Shown here one piece after another: positions 47,695 through 60,845 of a stretch of DNA of 64,000 bases; the stretch's first letter is position 1, and the number at the start of each line of letters is the position of its first letter. The notes under the pieces are model-generated. The model saw nothing but the letters and a program-made list of their open reading frames with translations, had not been told where the DNA came from and made no database searches. This DNA is from Todiramphus chloris collaris (taxonomy: Eukaryota > Chordata > Aves > Coraciiformes > Alcedinidae). Position numbers and translations under genes: made by a program. The stretch spans positions 11,682,764 to 11,746,763 of the forward strand of contig JANVCC010010406.1 of the NCBI GenBank assembly GCA_025345505.1, in the 5' to 3' direction.

Positions 47695-48586
47695 TTGCCT
47701 CAGTAAGTTTGCAGAGAACATCAAGTTGGGTGGGAGTACTGACCTGCTTGAGAGTATGAAGGCTCTACAAAGGGATCTGGACAAACTGGATTGATAAGCT
47801 GAGGTCAGTTGTGTGAGGTTGAACAAGGCCAAGTGCTGGGTCCTGCTCTTGGGTCACAACAACCCCATGCAAATGCTACAGGCTTGGAGAAAAGTGGTTA
47901 GAAAGCTGCTTGGCAGAAAAGGACCTGGAAGTGTTGGCTGACAGCCAGATGATTATGAGCCAGCAGTGTGCCCAGGTGGCCAAGAAAGCCGGTGGCAATC
48001 TGACCTGTATCAGAAATAGTGTAGCCTGCAGGACAAAGACAGAGATTGTCCCCCTATACTCAGAACTACTGAGGCTGCATCTCAAATACTGTGTTCAGTT
48101 TTGGGCCCATCAGCACAAGGAAGACATAGAGGTGCTGGAGCATGTCCAAAGAAGGGCAGCAATGCTGGTGAAGGGTCTAGAGCACATGTCATATGAGGAG
48201 TGGATGAGAGAACTGGGGTTGTTTAGCCTGGAGAAAATGAGGCTGGGAAAATGAGACTTTATCACTCTCTACAACTACCTGAGAGGAGGCCTGTACTCAG
48301 GTGGATGTTGTCTCATCTCCCAAATAACAAGTGATAAAACAAGAGAAAAATGGCTTCTAGCTGTACCAAGGGAGGTTTAGAATGAGTGTAAGGAAAAATT
48401 TCTTCACAGAAAGCGTTGTCAAGCACTGGAACAGGCTGCCTTGTCACCATGGAGTCACCATCCCTAGAATTAATTAAAAGATGTGTACATGTGGTGCTGA
48501 CGGACATGGTCTTGGCAGAGTTCAATTAATGTCTGGGCTTGATGATTACAAAGGTCTTTTCCAACAGAAATGATGCTATGATTCTA
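47695..48586 (+). mobile_element. CR1 LINE, 5'-truncated
   Basis: About 0.9 kb of CR1 in + orientation, beginning in ORF2 near GTAAGTTTGCAGAGAACATC. It includes the decoded [12 protein letters not shown] block (near 47912), GTCAAGCACTGGAACAGGCT, and a GATGCTATGATTCTAT tail. The frame is broken by stops and by the loss of several bases in the GGGAAGTGGTTGA region. Its 3' part matches the copy at 22.17-22.63 kb closely. Confidence 0.93.
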
Positions 48587-51500
48587 TACTTTTCTGGACA
48601 GTTTCTCCACAAGGCCAGGGAGAAGAGCAGGAAGAGAAAGATATGCTGGCTGGTTATACTATTTACATCAATGCACAATAAACAAGGACAATAAACAAGT
48701 AGTGTTTAGATACTTGAACTGACCATTTTTATGACAAGGGTTGATACCCACTTGCAGCTATGCAAAAGAAGCTGAGCAATAAAGTTAACAGACGATGGAT
48801 TTTGGAAAAACAGTAGCTAGAAACCAAGTAATAAGTTCCCTAGGCATATAACTCTGCTTTCAGACAAGACTCTTGATATAAAACAAGTTAAATCAGGAGA
48901 GTTTGAGATTTGGAGTGCATGTTGCTCTCTACAGAGAAAGTACACAGAATTCTGTCTCTTTGAATACAGTAGGGACAAACAATAGGAGGCAGTTTCTTTG
49001 TTCAGAAAATCAAACCTGTTTTAAGCAAACATTCTGTCCAAAATTAGAACTTTCTCTCCCTCCTTGGATTTCTTCCAGAGATATGCTGCTGTTACTTCCT
49101 TGGCTGGCCTTGTTTCTTTTTGACTGCATTTTTGTGAGGTTCATTTCATGCTCACATTCGTGCACCTTTATGAGCTAGTCTGAACCTACCGTCTGTGTTT
49201 GCAAGCTGTCCCAGAAAAAGTACAGTGCAGGCTTTCCTTAGCACATTGCTGGTCTGTGACTTGGGTAGCAGTTTCTACTGTTTTATTTGTTGCTAAGCAA
49301 AAAAGTATTTAATTATTTTCTGAGTGAGGTTATGTGAGAGTCTACTAGCCACCTATAATGAGGTTTGAGATCACCGATATGTTAAAATTATGAACCCTAA
49401 CCAGCTCATGGCATTTTTCAGCCTAGAAATGTCCTATTTATTAGAAGAAAAAAAATTTAGAATATGCAGGAATTCAACTGACAGGTTGACAACATGGTCA
49501 GAATTGAGAAGATGAATCGGAATTATATAATGGTATGAATTTAAAATGGAGTATTCTTGCAGCTTTAGATTGTTAGGTGCTAAGGTAGAGTGAATTTGAT
49601 TTGATTAAATCCTCTTTGAATTAAGCTACCTTAAAAATTCTTTACAACGTTACATAAAAAAAAGAATTAAATGGTTTACCTAATCTACTTTAAAAATAAT
49701 TTGGTTTCGTATCCCTGAGGGTCACCATGTATGTCTAAAACAAAAGTATTGCCTCCCTGACTCCCTTCATGACGCCCACAGAAAGTGATATATGGCTGGT
49801 GAGTGTAATATTAATATATACTGACATGCTTGAAGCAGTATGTAATAGGCATTCAGCATTGTTCTGAGAAATAACTCCAGCTGATGATATACAAAACAGA
49901 AGGGTGTAACAATGAGATCCCTCTGCCAAATTTGCTCTTAGCAGCAAAGCAGCAGTTAGATGTGACTCATGAACACTGTGATTTAGTAAATACTTTGCTG
50001 CTTGGGAGCATGGCATATCCCTAGCTAGTCCAGTTCAGTGATGACATAGGAGAGTTGACTTAATTCATCAATGGGAAAGTGGCATGAGCAAGCCCATTTG
50101 GTTGTTCCAAAAGCTGTCTGAAATCCACTTTAATGAGAGTGGTGGTTTGATTTTTATTTTATTGTTGGTGTCACTGAAAAGTAATTTGACACATTGCCTT
50201 AGAAAAATGCTTTCTGAGCTCAAGCTTTTGTAGGATCCCCTTTTAGCAAAAGGAGGGCAGTAATTGTTTCAGCCTCCAAATCTACTCTCCTTGTTCTTAT
50301 GAATCACCATCAGGGAAAATGAAAGACACAATATCTCTTTCTCTGCTGACTGTGCAAGGAGACTAGCTTCCTAGTGAGCAGCCAACTTACCTGGATGAAG
50401 GTAAGTAGCATATATACCAGCTTCTTCTTCCCAGAATGTTCCAGTGTAAATGAAATCCAAGTCACATGTTACACTGAACAACTGTGGAGCTACTGATAGC
50501 AAGAAACATAAGCTAGCAGGTGCTCAGGAACATTTATAAGAGCAACTTACATTACGTATGTAGTATCATCTAATGTAGTCAATTTTATTTTCTTTTCTTC
50601 AGAATAGATTCCAAAATGCAATCTGAATCTTTCTGAATTAAAACTCTCTCTGAGTGCATAAACCTTCACTGAAATCAATACAGCTTTCCAGGAGAAAACC
50701 AGGTTTATTTGAAGCAGCTTTTTCTGACAAGTCACTCAGAAAGTGTTTCTCAACTGTAGCCGTTCCTCCTGACCTTATAAAAACTTCAGCTGTTCTCTAA
50801 AACTTGAAATCTGTGATGGTTATATGTGCAGTGCTGTGTTCCTTTGATTTTTCCCCTTCCTTTAAAATATAAACCCATGACAGTTCGATGCATTTTTTTA
50901 TCTTTCACAGTACAGAGTCATGCACATTTCTCATCCTATACAAATGATTAATAATGTCACTACTTTTTAGACACTGACTATGAAGAAACACTTTGCTTAT
51001 TACCCTCTGCTTCATAATTTGAAGTCTCCCACCCCCATTCATGATACACAGGCCTGTCATTCTCTTTCACTGTCATTTCCTTCTATTTTATCTAAGTGTT
51101 TCAGAGTTTTCCCCAGGAAATTCTTTTCTATTCATTTTTAGTGTTTTTAAGGGAGCAAACAAGATGAAAGCTTAAGCAAAAAAAATGTTGTCTTTCTTGA
51201 CATTGTAAATATAGCTGATGTTTCCCTTTTTGTAGCTATGTGGGATGAAATCTGAAAAATATTAAGGTAAATAGCAGTTATTGAAGCCTTCATTTTACAT
51301 CACAGCAGACATTGCTGAAACTGAGTATCTTTCTAAATCAGTTAAAAAGCAACACAAAGTTAGAGCAGTAAAATAAGGGATTTCAGTAGATATCCAAGAC
51401 CTATTTGCTCCTCTCCACCGCAAGACGTGCCAATTATTTAATTATTTATTCATTCTTATTAGTGTTTTTAAATCCGGGAACATAACTTGATAAACTTCTT

Positions 51501-51978
51501 ACGGTAAACTTAATTGCCTTCTTACAGTGTAAACCAGGAATAACTCATTTGAAGGTGGGTTGTTCTCATGTGGGAGGTTGCTAGTCAGACTGTTACAGCA
51601 GAGGAAAGTAGGTTCCTTTATTGTAGCTACTTTACTGCAATAAATAACATGTAGAAGATTAAATGTCTCTCCACATTTTTTTATTTGCAACAAGAGCCAG
51701 TATACAAACAATTTACTGAACACTGCCTTCCAAAATCCCCAGATGATAGAGTAACTGAATAGTACAGCACAGTGAGAAAACAAGAGAATCCTGTAGTGAT
51801 CAGGAATTCCTCTACCTTCAGTTAGGTCTTCTTAAATATGGTAATTAATCTAATAAATAGGAAAAATTGAGAAAGAGGAGTTCCCCTTGTTACCATGGAA
51901 ATGACAAGTTGGCTGGCTGACAAAAGGAAAATAGATCTGTTGCATTAATAACTCCAGCAGCTGAAGAGGACAGCAATA
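48587..51978. other. Intergenic, no gene recognised
   Basis: AT-rich noncoding sequence with only short, unrelated open frames. No RNA gene or mobile element was identified. Confidence 0.5.
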
Positions 51979-52250
51979 TTTATAGAATTGGAGAATCTCA
52001 GGATAACTGAAGTTGGAAGGGGCCTCTGGAGGTTATGTAGTCCAACTTCTTGTTCAAAATGGGTTCAGCTAGATCAGATGGTTCAGGACATTGATCGGTT
52101 GTGTTTTGAATATCTCCCAAGGGTGGCAACTCCACAGTCTCCCAGGGAAACCTGACCCAGTGCAATGGAAATTTTCCAATGAGAATAGGTTTTTAATCCA
52201 ATGTCCTGTTTTGGGCCTGTTGCCTCCAGTTCATATCAAGCGAGTGAAAG
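51979..52250 (-). mobile_element. CR1 LINE 3' fragment, antisense
   Basis: A CR1 tail in - orientation: TAGAATTGGAGAATCTCAGG, then GTTGGAAGGGGCCTCTGGAG and TAGTCCAACTTCTTGTTCAA, which are diverged versions of CR1 3'-UTR blocks, followed by CCACAGTCTCCCAGGGAAAC. It fades out near 52250. The following duplicated unit, with TGGCTCCTTCTAG, may also derive from CR1, so the element could extend to about 52400. Confidence 0.85.
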
Positions 52251-52254
52251 AAGG

Positions 52255-52372
52255 AACAGGAGCCCATGAAGGGAGACCTGCTCTGTCTTATGGCTCCTTC
52301 TAGGTGGTACAACAGGAGCCCATGAAGGGAGACCTGCTCTGTCTTATGGCTCCTTCTAGGTGGTACAACAGG
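52255..52372 (+). repeat. Perfect tandem duplication, 56-bp unit
   Basis: Unit 52255-52310 is repeated without any mismatch at 52311-52366, and the first six bases (AACAGG) occur a third time at 52367-52372. The AACAGG flanking each unit suggests slippage between short direct repeats. Perfect identity implies a recent event or a polymorphic locus, though a local assembly error is possible. Confidence 0.97.
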
Positions 52373-52647
52373 TTTTCAAGTCAGAATGACATTTTACTGT
52401 ATTGGACAGGATCCCCAGCTGGCTGAAGCCTTTGGAAAGTGGCATGTTCTCTTCTCTGAAAAATGAAATTATGTATTATGCTTAAAAAGCCAAGATGTGT
52501 GATACAAGATGTAGTTTATTCATTGCTGATAGACAACACTTTTCAAAGACACAATTCAGGAAATGAGTTGTTAATTTCAGATGAAATACAATAAATTTAA
52601 ACTACAAAGACAATCTTTATTGATTTCAAGGAATTCCATGATCTGTC

Positions 52648-52747
52648 AAAAGAAAAAAGAAAAAAAAACCCCAAAAAACAAAAACAAAACAAAACAAAAC
52701 AAAAAAAAAAACCACCACACCCAAAAAAAAAAAGACAAGAGAAAAAG
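52648..52747 (+). repeat. A/C-rich low-complexity block
   Basis: Long A runs with CCCC, CAAAA repeats and ACCACCACACCC. The composition is like the block at 25594-25741. Confidence 0.85.
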
Positions 52748-54257
52748 TTTATTCTTCTTCAGTGGAAGACAGGAAATCTTTGGGGAAAGTTTCATCAAAA
52801 ATTTAGTTCTTGACAAAGAGTAGTTTAGCTAGAAAATATTACCAACTTGTCAGCTAAGACCTGGTGTGGTTAAGTCACTGGAACCTAGCTGGAAATTAAG
52901 TCCTGTCACTTAAAAGTAAAGATAAGACTTATGTACACTCCATAAAATGTGCAAAGTGTCTCCAGTAATAAAATGCCTGCTTGAAAACTGCTATTGAAAC
53001 TTTTGCTGGAATTATTCAGATGAACATTTCAAGTATTTGTTTGAATATCCAGCATAAGTTATGATTATTAATACACACAGAGCAGTGAGGATAGTCCTCT
53101 TTTTTTCTTACAACTTTTCTATAATGAAGGAAAGCCACACAGACTTAAAAAAATTAACAATGGTTGTGTGATATTAGGTGGACCAAGCAAAAAAAAATTG
53201 CCCGAAATTTCTGATTTATCAGACCTCAGAGCTGTTTGCCCTGTCTTCAGCATCCATGTGACCTCATAAACACCCTGATGAGCTCTAACAAATCTCTACT
53301 GAATTCTTTCTCAGGGTATTGTAGTTACTTCCTTGCATATTGCAGCAAAAATATTAGAATATTAGCTCATGTATCATTATCCTTACATGACATCAGTCCT
53401 TGCAGATATCTTCTTAGAATATATATAAGTGGTTCCTATTTGAATTTGTGTAAACATTTTGTGTTATTGAACTAGAAGTCACTTAATTTTGCACCTGCCC
53501 CTTCCTCAGTTTAAATAATACACACATATTTCTTCTTCCTGCTATTGTTCTCCCATATAGGAAAAGTAAGAAGACCCAGAGTGTGCAACCTGTAAAGGAA
53601 ATTACATTAATGTATATTGGAAAAGCACATTAATTATAAATGAGTTAGCAAGTACCCAAGTTTGCTATAGAAAAAAAATCCAACCTTTATTGTAAAAAGC
53701 ATTTTTCTATAAATTACAGATATCCTTCTTTGCATGCAGTCTACACCTAACTTCTATTTCACCAATAGGAATGGGCTGGTTTTCTCTCTCCAGCACTAAC
53801 AAAATCCATGAAGAACAAGAAGGCAAATGTTATATATTCTGTTTATTCATATCATTATATCATTCATATCCATATATCACATGGATAAGAGAAGGTTTAA
53901 GTCAATAGAGTTTGAGCCATATGGGACTCAAAGGACAGGATCTCTAGATGCAGAGAAACATTTTGAGCAACATAACTGGAATGTAGCACTTACCAAGGTT
54001 AAATGGCTGACACAATGAATTGCAGAGACTCAGCACAGAGAGATCTTGATAAATTGAAAGGCTGGGCTAAAAGATAGATCATAAGTTTAAATAAAGAAAA
54101 GTGAAAAATTTCAAGCTTCTTCAAACCTGCCTGATGTGCTGGACTACTTTAGGAGGACTATCACTAGTAAGTCCAGGAGATTTATTCACAATGATTTTTA
54201 TTAAATGTTGTTGCAATAGATAAACAGCTAACAGCATGCCTGGAAGCCAGGGTGACC

Positions 54258-54277
54258 AAAAAAAAAAAAAAAAAAAA
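54258..54277 (+). repeat. Poly(A) run of 20
   Basis: Twenty consecutive A. It could be the tail of a retroposed sequence upstream, but none was recognised. Confidence 0.9.
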
Positions 54278-57200
54278 TAGAAAATGCAACATTTGGTTGC
54301 ATAATCAGGAATGTTTATAGGTTTTTTCTTGGTATAATGACAAATGTCAAGATCTGCACTGTGGAAATGAAAAGAAATAGTCAACAAGTCTTGGTGTCTG
54401 CCTCTTAATTGGAAAAGAACAACAATTTATTTTGCATAGCTACTTATTTTTAGGGAAACTACCTTCCCTTCAATCACCTGGACAAGTTTCAAAAGATTAA
54501 AAAAACTTTATTTTCAAAATATCGGTAGGAAGTGGTTGGAATAGTTTAGCTTTTTGTTGTGGAGTCTAAAGCATCTCTAATCACCACTGTAGAAAATGCA
54601 TGGGAGGACATGAATACCTGTCTAGACAAGCTACAAATTCCACACAATGCCACTCTTCATGACTGGGCATTTTAATTATATTGGGAAAATGTTTTTGTAC
54701 CATGATGTACTCAGAGAGAACATAAGGAGCATCATTCCTTCAGTGATAAAACTTTCATGACTACAGTGACATCGAAGGTCAATTTTCAGTCCTGCTGCAG
54801 AGAAAATGTGCAAGAACAAGTAACTCTAACTTTCTGATTTTGCATTTAGTGAAGTTAAGTTTCAGTTTTGTTCACTGTAATGTGTTGGTGAAGCATGTGG
54901 GTATTTTTCAGACATTTTAGCAGATTTTCCAAATATAGTGTTGTTCAGCTAATACTAGACTTCCGGCTGCTGAGGGACATAGATTCCAAACTTAAGGTGC
55001 CAATGCAAAGCACTGTAACACTTATTCAGAATAGAAAAGTCCATTGCGTTTACTGAGTGTGATAGGATATTTTTTTGGTTTTATTTAGCAATTTGGTAAT
55101 GTGCTTGTTGTGAGTCAGGAGTAGAAAATATCGTTAACCACAAAATTCTAATTGTACTTTTATGTGTAGAGGTGGATGAATGAAGGTCACTATGACATCC
55201 AGGGCTTCTTTAAAACTGTACATAAATAATTGCAACATTATTCTATGTTTCCATTACTCTTTGAAACCATTCCAAAGATGCAATCACTTTGATAGAATTA
55301 TAGTTTGTGAAGTTCTTGAGAGTTAGCATCTCAGGGTGAAAATGATAGAGGGCATAATTTTATCGTGTCTGTGTCACAGTAAGACAAATTCTAATTCTCT
55401 GAACCAAACCTCTTACACAAACAGGCATTTCCTCAGTGTGTCCTCTTCTGATAGCTGAAACTAAGGTCATAGTCAGACAAAGTTGTAAAAACAATGGTGG
55501 AGTTGAAGCAGAGCATCTTTTAAGTATATGCAAGTTCATCACAGCCAGTAGGTGCCTGTTCTATGTAAGAATACCAGCAAGAAGTACAGAATTTAAAAAG
55601 TATGCAATATGAATCAAAAGTAATATTTACTTGCAAAGAATCCATAAGAGAAATTTTGTCTTACAGATGTTGAACAGTGAACAGAACTATGTTGAAAATA
55701 TCTAAACTATCAGAAGTAGTTAGACATAGGTAAACTGTGCTTATGGGATCAATGACTAACTTGCATTTGCCCCCCTAATACACCAGAAATAGTAACTATA
55801 TACTTGATTACATCCACAGTATGTAGGGAATTTATTTTATTTATATATCACACACAATGGACTCAGTAAATTTTAAGCAGATATTGCCTAGGGGAAACAT
55901 TATCTCCTAGTAACAAATTATTTTTTTTCTGCAGTATATTGATAGATTTGGTTTTGTAGCATAGCCAGCATACTTAGCACTTGCTATCTAGATCCCCAGC
56001 TCTAGAAGATTTCTCCTGTGTACGTACAATTTCTTTGACTTGCCACTCTATATTTGACATATGGGATTTTGACATACGGTTCTTTTTTCAGTGCTTGAAC
56101 AGTTCTTGCTTTATCTTGCCTTCATCTGCCTTCTGCTATTGCTAATTCAGCATGATGATATCTGTGGTACCAGGTCTGATTCCAGTCATAAATGCTTTGT
56201 AACACTGTGAGCTGATCTGACATTATTTCATCTACCATGCTTCAAAGTGCACGTGCAGCTATCTGGTCCCATGAAACAGCAAAACAGTGTTTTGTGTATT
56301 TGCCCAGTTTCTGTCCATTCTGCTGAAATTTATACCCTGCAACTACAATATATAGTTTAGGCACACAAAAAGTTGTTCTATGCCAGAAGAGCAATATCAC
56401 ATTTATCATTAGGGAGAGGAAGTGCACAAAGCACCAGCTGTCTTTCAGTGGAGTGTGCAAGCAGAACATTTTCTTTTCTCAGAAAGCCCTTTGTCCTTAC
56501 TAGTTTTCAAATATTTGAATACAGCAGTACAAATAATCGCAGTCTCACTTTAGCTTCACAAACACAACATATGAAGGGGTAGATTTAGCAAGACATCTCT
56601 GACATAGTTTTGCTGTAGAAGTGGTGCATTTGGAGTCTCGGTTTATTCCATAAATGTAAAGGAACAAGAAAAAGTAAAAAATGGATGCATCTACAGGCAG
56701 TAGCAGAAGTCATGAGATGCACAAAGGAAGATGCATCTGTTACGAAGGTAAAGGTCTCAGTGGTAAGTCTGCCCCACCAGAGGGAGAGAAAACTATGTGC
56801 TGTAAAGATAAAAGATCAATACAAGGAGAATGGCTTCCTTGCAGGTCAGAGTATACCAAAATAACCTTGCCAATGATAAGGCATAAATCCTACCAAAAAA
56901 ATGTGGCGTTTGTTCACTTGCACAGAGAAGAAAAGACATCAAATTAGACAAGGCCAAAATTAGCTTTGCACAATAAATTGCACATCTGTTGTGGGGTTTT
57001 CTGCACTTCTGGACTGAATTTGTCCCTATTACTCAAAAAGGCATTTTCAGAAAACATCTGATATTCTTTGTTTTATACCTTCATTTTTTCCCTTAAGGTC
57101 ATTTAGGGAAACAGGAAGCATTCTCACCCATTACGTTTCAGCTTATTGTTTAAACAACAGCATTCACTGAGCTGCCCTTTTAACCACATTTACAAAGCCT

Positions 57201-60019
57201 ATGGACTTGGTGTTGGAACCTAATGGAAAATCTTCTAGCAGCAGAAGTAATCAGAATGAAAGCAAAGTTGCACAAAATATTTTATAGAAGTGGAGGTCTG
57301 GTTTTATATTTTTCTGTTCTATAATTTCTTGAGTTTCTACAGAAGCTCAGGAGCTTCACATATCTAAATGAAGCCTATTGTAATACTGTAATATGAAAGT
57401 ATTTCTATTCCAAGATACAGTACATTTTACGGAACCATTCAAACATCTTGGATTTTAGGAAGTTTTCAAGTTAACTGTGTTGGAATTTAAAACCTGTCAA
57501 GATTTCATGATCTTTGGATTTGCAAGGCATGTAGGAAAAACTACAATATCATATAACTTCCCTTCATCCTCCTGAACCTCTGTTTCTGACACAAGGAAGG
57601 GCTTTGGAGGCAAACCAGCTTGGTTAAGAGCACTTACAGTAGGCATATGACTTGACTGCCAGGAGCTATTAATTCCTTTCACAGCCGGAAGTCACTGAGA
57701 TACCATATAGCTACCAGCCAAAACTGTCTGCAACATTTTTACAGAAGGCATCCAGTCTGAGGTGCCTCATTTCTGGGACACCCTACCTTGTACCATATTT
57801 TCTGAGCTGCCAGACAGCACATAAAATCCATGCAACGCAGCATATGAAAATCAGTCCCTAAATTTCCAGAGATGGTCTCTAAAACTGAAGCCAAGATCGA
57901 AAGTTTGTCTGCAGCACATTCTTGTTTACAAAATAGACAGAATAATCCCATCACATAAATATTACTTCTTAGTCCATCAGTCTATCTTGCTGGCAACTCA
58001 GGAGTCAGGCTAGTTAAATTAGGTGGTCTAAAGGAACAGATTTCAGTTCTCCTATGAGATTATTACTGATGATCACTGCAGCATACAGAGGATGTATCTC
58101 TACTTGTGTTCAGAATCAGAGATGGCAGTCCCTCATGCCATTCACAGGAAATTTTCTAAGTTACTTCACTGAGTAGTGAAACTGATTCCATTATTCAACA
58201 TTACAGTAATTTTCCAGTCTTTCTAAAAAATATATTAATCTGAAATGTATTGGGCTATTTAATAGGATATCATGAGTGTTAAAAAAGCTGGGAAATATTC
58301 TCAGCATACCTATGAACCAGCTCATTTGTTACTACCCTTCCTCATTTCTCTGATTTGCTCTAATTCAAATATGGAATTGTGGCTGCATCCAGGATAGGAA
58401 AACAGCTCTGATGAAGTAAACAGCCACTGATGTCGTTTTCTTCTGACACAAAGAAGCAGTTCTCATTTCCTCTTCCCCATCACCCTGTTTTCACAGGCCA
58501 CTTTTTCATGATACAAGTTTAAGGAAAGAAATAATAAGAAACCAAACAGAAGCCTGGCACAGCACAACTCTGACTTGCAACTTCCAGGCTGTCTGCATAA
58601 ATATCCAGATTAATGTGTTGCCTTGCTCAAAACGCACACTAATGGCCTGCTTATTTATACTATTTAGAAGACTGAACTTGAATATTTCTAAGACAAATAA
58701 TACATGTGTAAATTATTCCCTGCAGCTACCAGGAAGACTAAGCATTTATGTAAGCAAAATGTTATAATAATACACGTAATATTCTCACTGACAAATTGAG
58801 CACAGTGTTACACCTCTTGCTAAATGCTAGGGAACGAACAGGACCAAGCAGAGCACAGTGGAGGAAAAAAAAAAAAATCACACCTGGCTTTATAAGTGAG
58901 CACAAGTGAGAAGAAACATGTCATCTTGGGACCACAGAAAATGACTACTGAAGCCTGCTTTGGGAAATAAACACCTTGCTCGTTGGACTTGCAGATCTAA
59001 GCAAGGGAGAAAAGAGAACACAGCGAGTCCTATATTGCTTGTACATCGTACACACAACATACGTACCCATCACACATCTCAATCAGAGCCATACTGGGGT
59101 ATTGATTCTTACTACAGCTTTTTTGGCAGTATGCAAACACTTTACATGATATCAACATTTCTAGGTATGCTATCAGAATTTGGCAAGAGGTCTTTATCTT
59201 TGGGAAAAACATCACTATTTCCCCCATCCCTAAGACTCAGAGCAGATAAAAGTATGTAATTACATGGGTACTCCATTAAATAACTGACACGGAAAGTCCT
59301 GTCTTGGTTTGGAATTTTTACGTCCGCTCTGACTCTAAGACATTTAAAAGAATGGTGTAAATATGAAAAAGAACATTAATGAAATAAATGGGACTTGGAA
59401 TTGTATATATCTGATAAGAAAGATTCACCTGTATTAGAGGGTGACTGATTAGCCAGTAGGTAAGAAATTGCATGCAGAATAAAATGGTGCTACAGCAGTG
59501 AGATATTTAAAATCATCTGTCAGTGGAAGAAAATTTCCTTGCTCCACTTTCTGGATGTCAGTGGATAGGTTTAGGCACCCCTGCTTAGGAAGAAAACAAT
59601 AAAAGCTGTTTACTAGTACTGGCTCTGATTCAGAGAAGTTTTCAACCCATACCTAAAACAGTCTAGTGAGTCTGGAGCACAATCATTTTAGGAGTAGGCA
59701 GGAAGAAGAGCTAACTATAGCCAGGTATGAAGAAAGACAATTAACTGAAAATATGTGGTGTTTAAAATTAATAGAAAGTGAAAGAACAAGCTTGGTTTCT
59801 CTGGAAGAAAAGGGAGATACACCCATATGGCCACAATTGCACAGGCAAACATTTAAATTTCCTTTCTCTGACTTAACATTTCAGTGCTGTTCTCTGCTGA
59901 TATGTAATGGCGAATGGAACAAGATGACCTCCAGAAATGTCTTCCAATATAAGTTACTCTACAGTTCTGTGATTAGTCTGCAAGAAAAAAGTTTCAGTCC
60001 AATACATAGGTGTCACTAA

Positions 60020-60167
60020 CATAGAACCATAGAATTATAGACTGGTTTTTGTTAAATGGGGCCTTAAACATAATCGATTTCCAACCCCTCTGCCATAGGA
60101 CACCTCCCACTAGACCAGGTTGCTCAAAGCCCCATCCAACCTGGTCTTGAATGCATCCACTGATGGA
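60020..60167 (-). mobile_element. CR1 LINE (older copy), 3' end piece
   Basis: On the - strand this is the CR1 3' UTR, with GGTTGGATGGGGCTTTGAGC and CAACCTGGTCTAGTGGGAGG, ending in a degraded ATTCTATGGTTCTATG tail. It begins exactly where the piece at 60846-61809 stops in CR1 order. The two are therefore halves of one element split by the CR1 between them. Confidence 0.9.
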
Positions 60168-60845
60168 ATGAATCATAGAATGGTAGGTGTTGGAAGGAAC
60201 CTCTGCAGATCATTGAGTCCAACCCCCCTGCCAGAGCAGGATCACCTAGGTCAGGCCACACAGGAACAGATCCAGCTGGGTTTTGAAAGTGTCTAGAGAA
60301 GGAGATTCCACAACCTTCCTGGGTACCCTGTTCCAGGGCTTCATCATCCTCACAGTAAAGGAGTTTTTCCTCAGGTTGAGGTGGAACTTCCAGTGCTGTA
60401 GCTTGTGACCATTATCCTTCATCCTATCAGAGGGCACCACTGAAAAGAGACTGGCCCCTTCTACTTGACACCCACCTTTCAGATGTTTGTAAACATTGAT
60501 AAGACCCTCTCTCAATCTTCTCTTCTCCAGCTCAACAGCCCCAGGGCTCTCAGCATTTCCTCATTATAGAGATGTTCCAGTCCCTTTACCATACTTATAG
60601 CTCTCTGTTGGACTCTCTCTAGTATTTCCCTGTCCCTCTTGAACTGGGGAGCCCAGAACTGGACACAGATGTGGTCTCACTAGGGCAAAGTAGAGGGGGA
60701 GGAGAACCTCCCTCAGCCTGTTTGTCACACTCTTCTTTATGTATCCCAGAATACCATTGGCCTTCTTGGACACAAGAGCACAGTGTTGTCCCATGGGTAA
60801 CTTACTGTCCACCAGGGCTCAAGGTCCTGCTCCATGGAGTTGCTT
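60168..60845 (-). mobile_element. CR1 LINE nested inside an older CR1
   Basis: A - strand CR1 of about 680 bp. Its 3' tail is at 60168-60180 (AATCATAGAATGG on the + strand) and it is 5'-truncated near 60840. It decodes on the - strand to a broken ORF2 C terminus, with SDRMKDNGHKLQHWKFHLNL and LRKNSFTVRMMKPWNRVP. A TGGA flanks it on both sides (60164-60167 and 60846-60849), possibly a short target-site duplication. Confidence 0.9.

Larger units (their letters stand above)
52373..60019. other. Intergenic, no gene recognised
   Basis: About 7.6 kb of AT-rich noncoding sequence. It holds an A/C-rich block (52648-52747), a poly(A) run (54258-54277) and an A run near 58864-58877. A short passage near 54025-54075 looks faintly CR1-like but is too diverged to assign. 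No gene was identified. Confidence 0.5.

Noticed and set aside
54025-54075. Possible CR1 fragment (CAGAGAGATCTTGATAAATTGAAAGG region)
   Set aside because: It faintly resembles a CR1 ORF2 passage but is too short and too diverged, with no supporting flanking CR1 sequence or tail.
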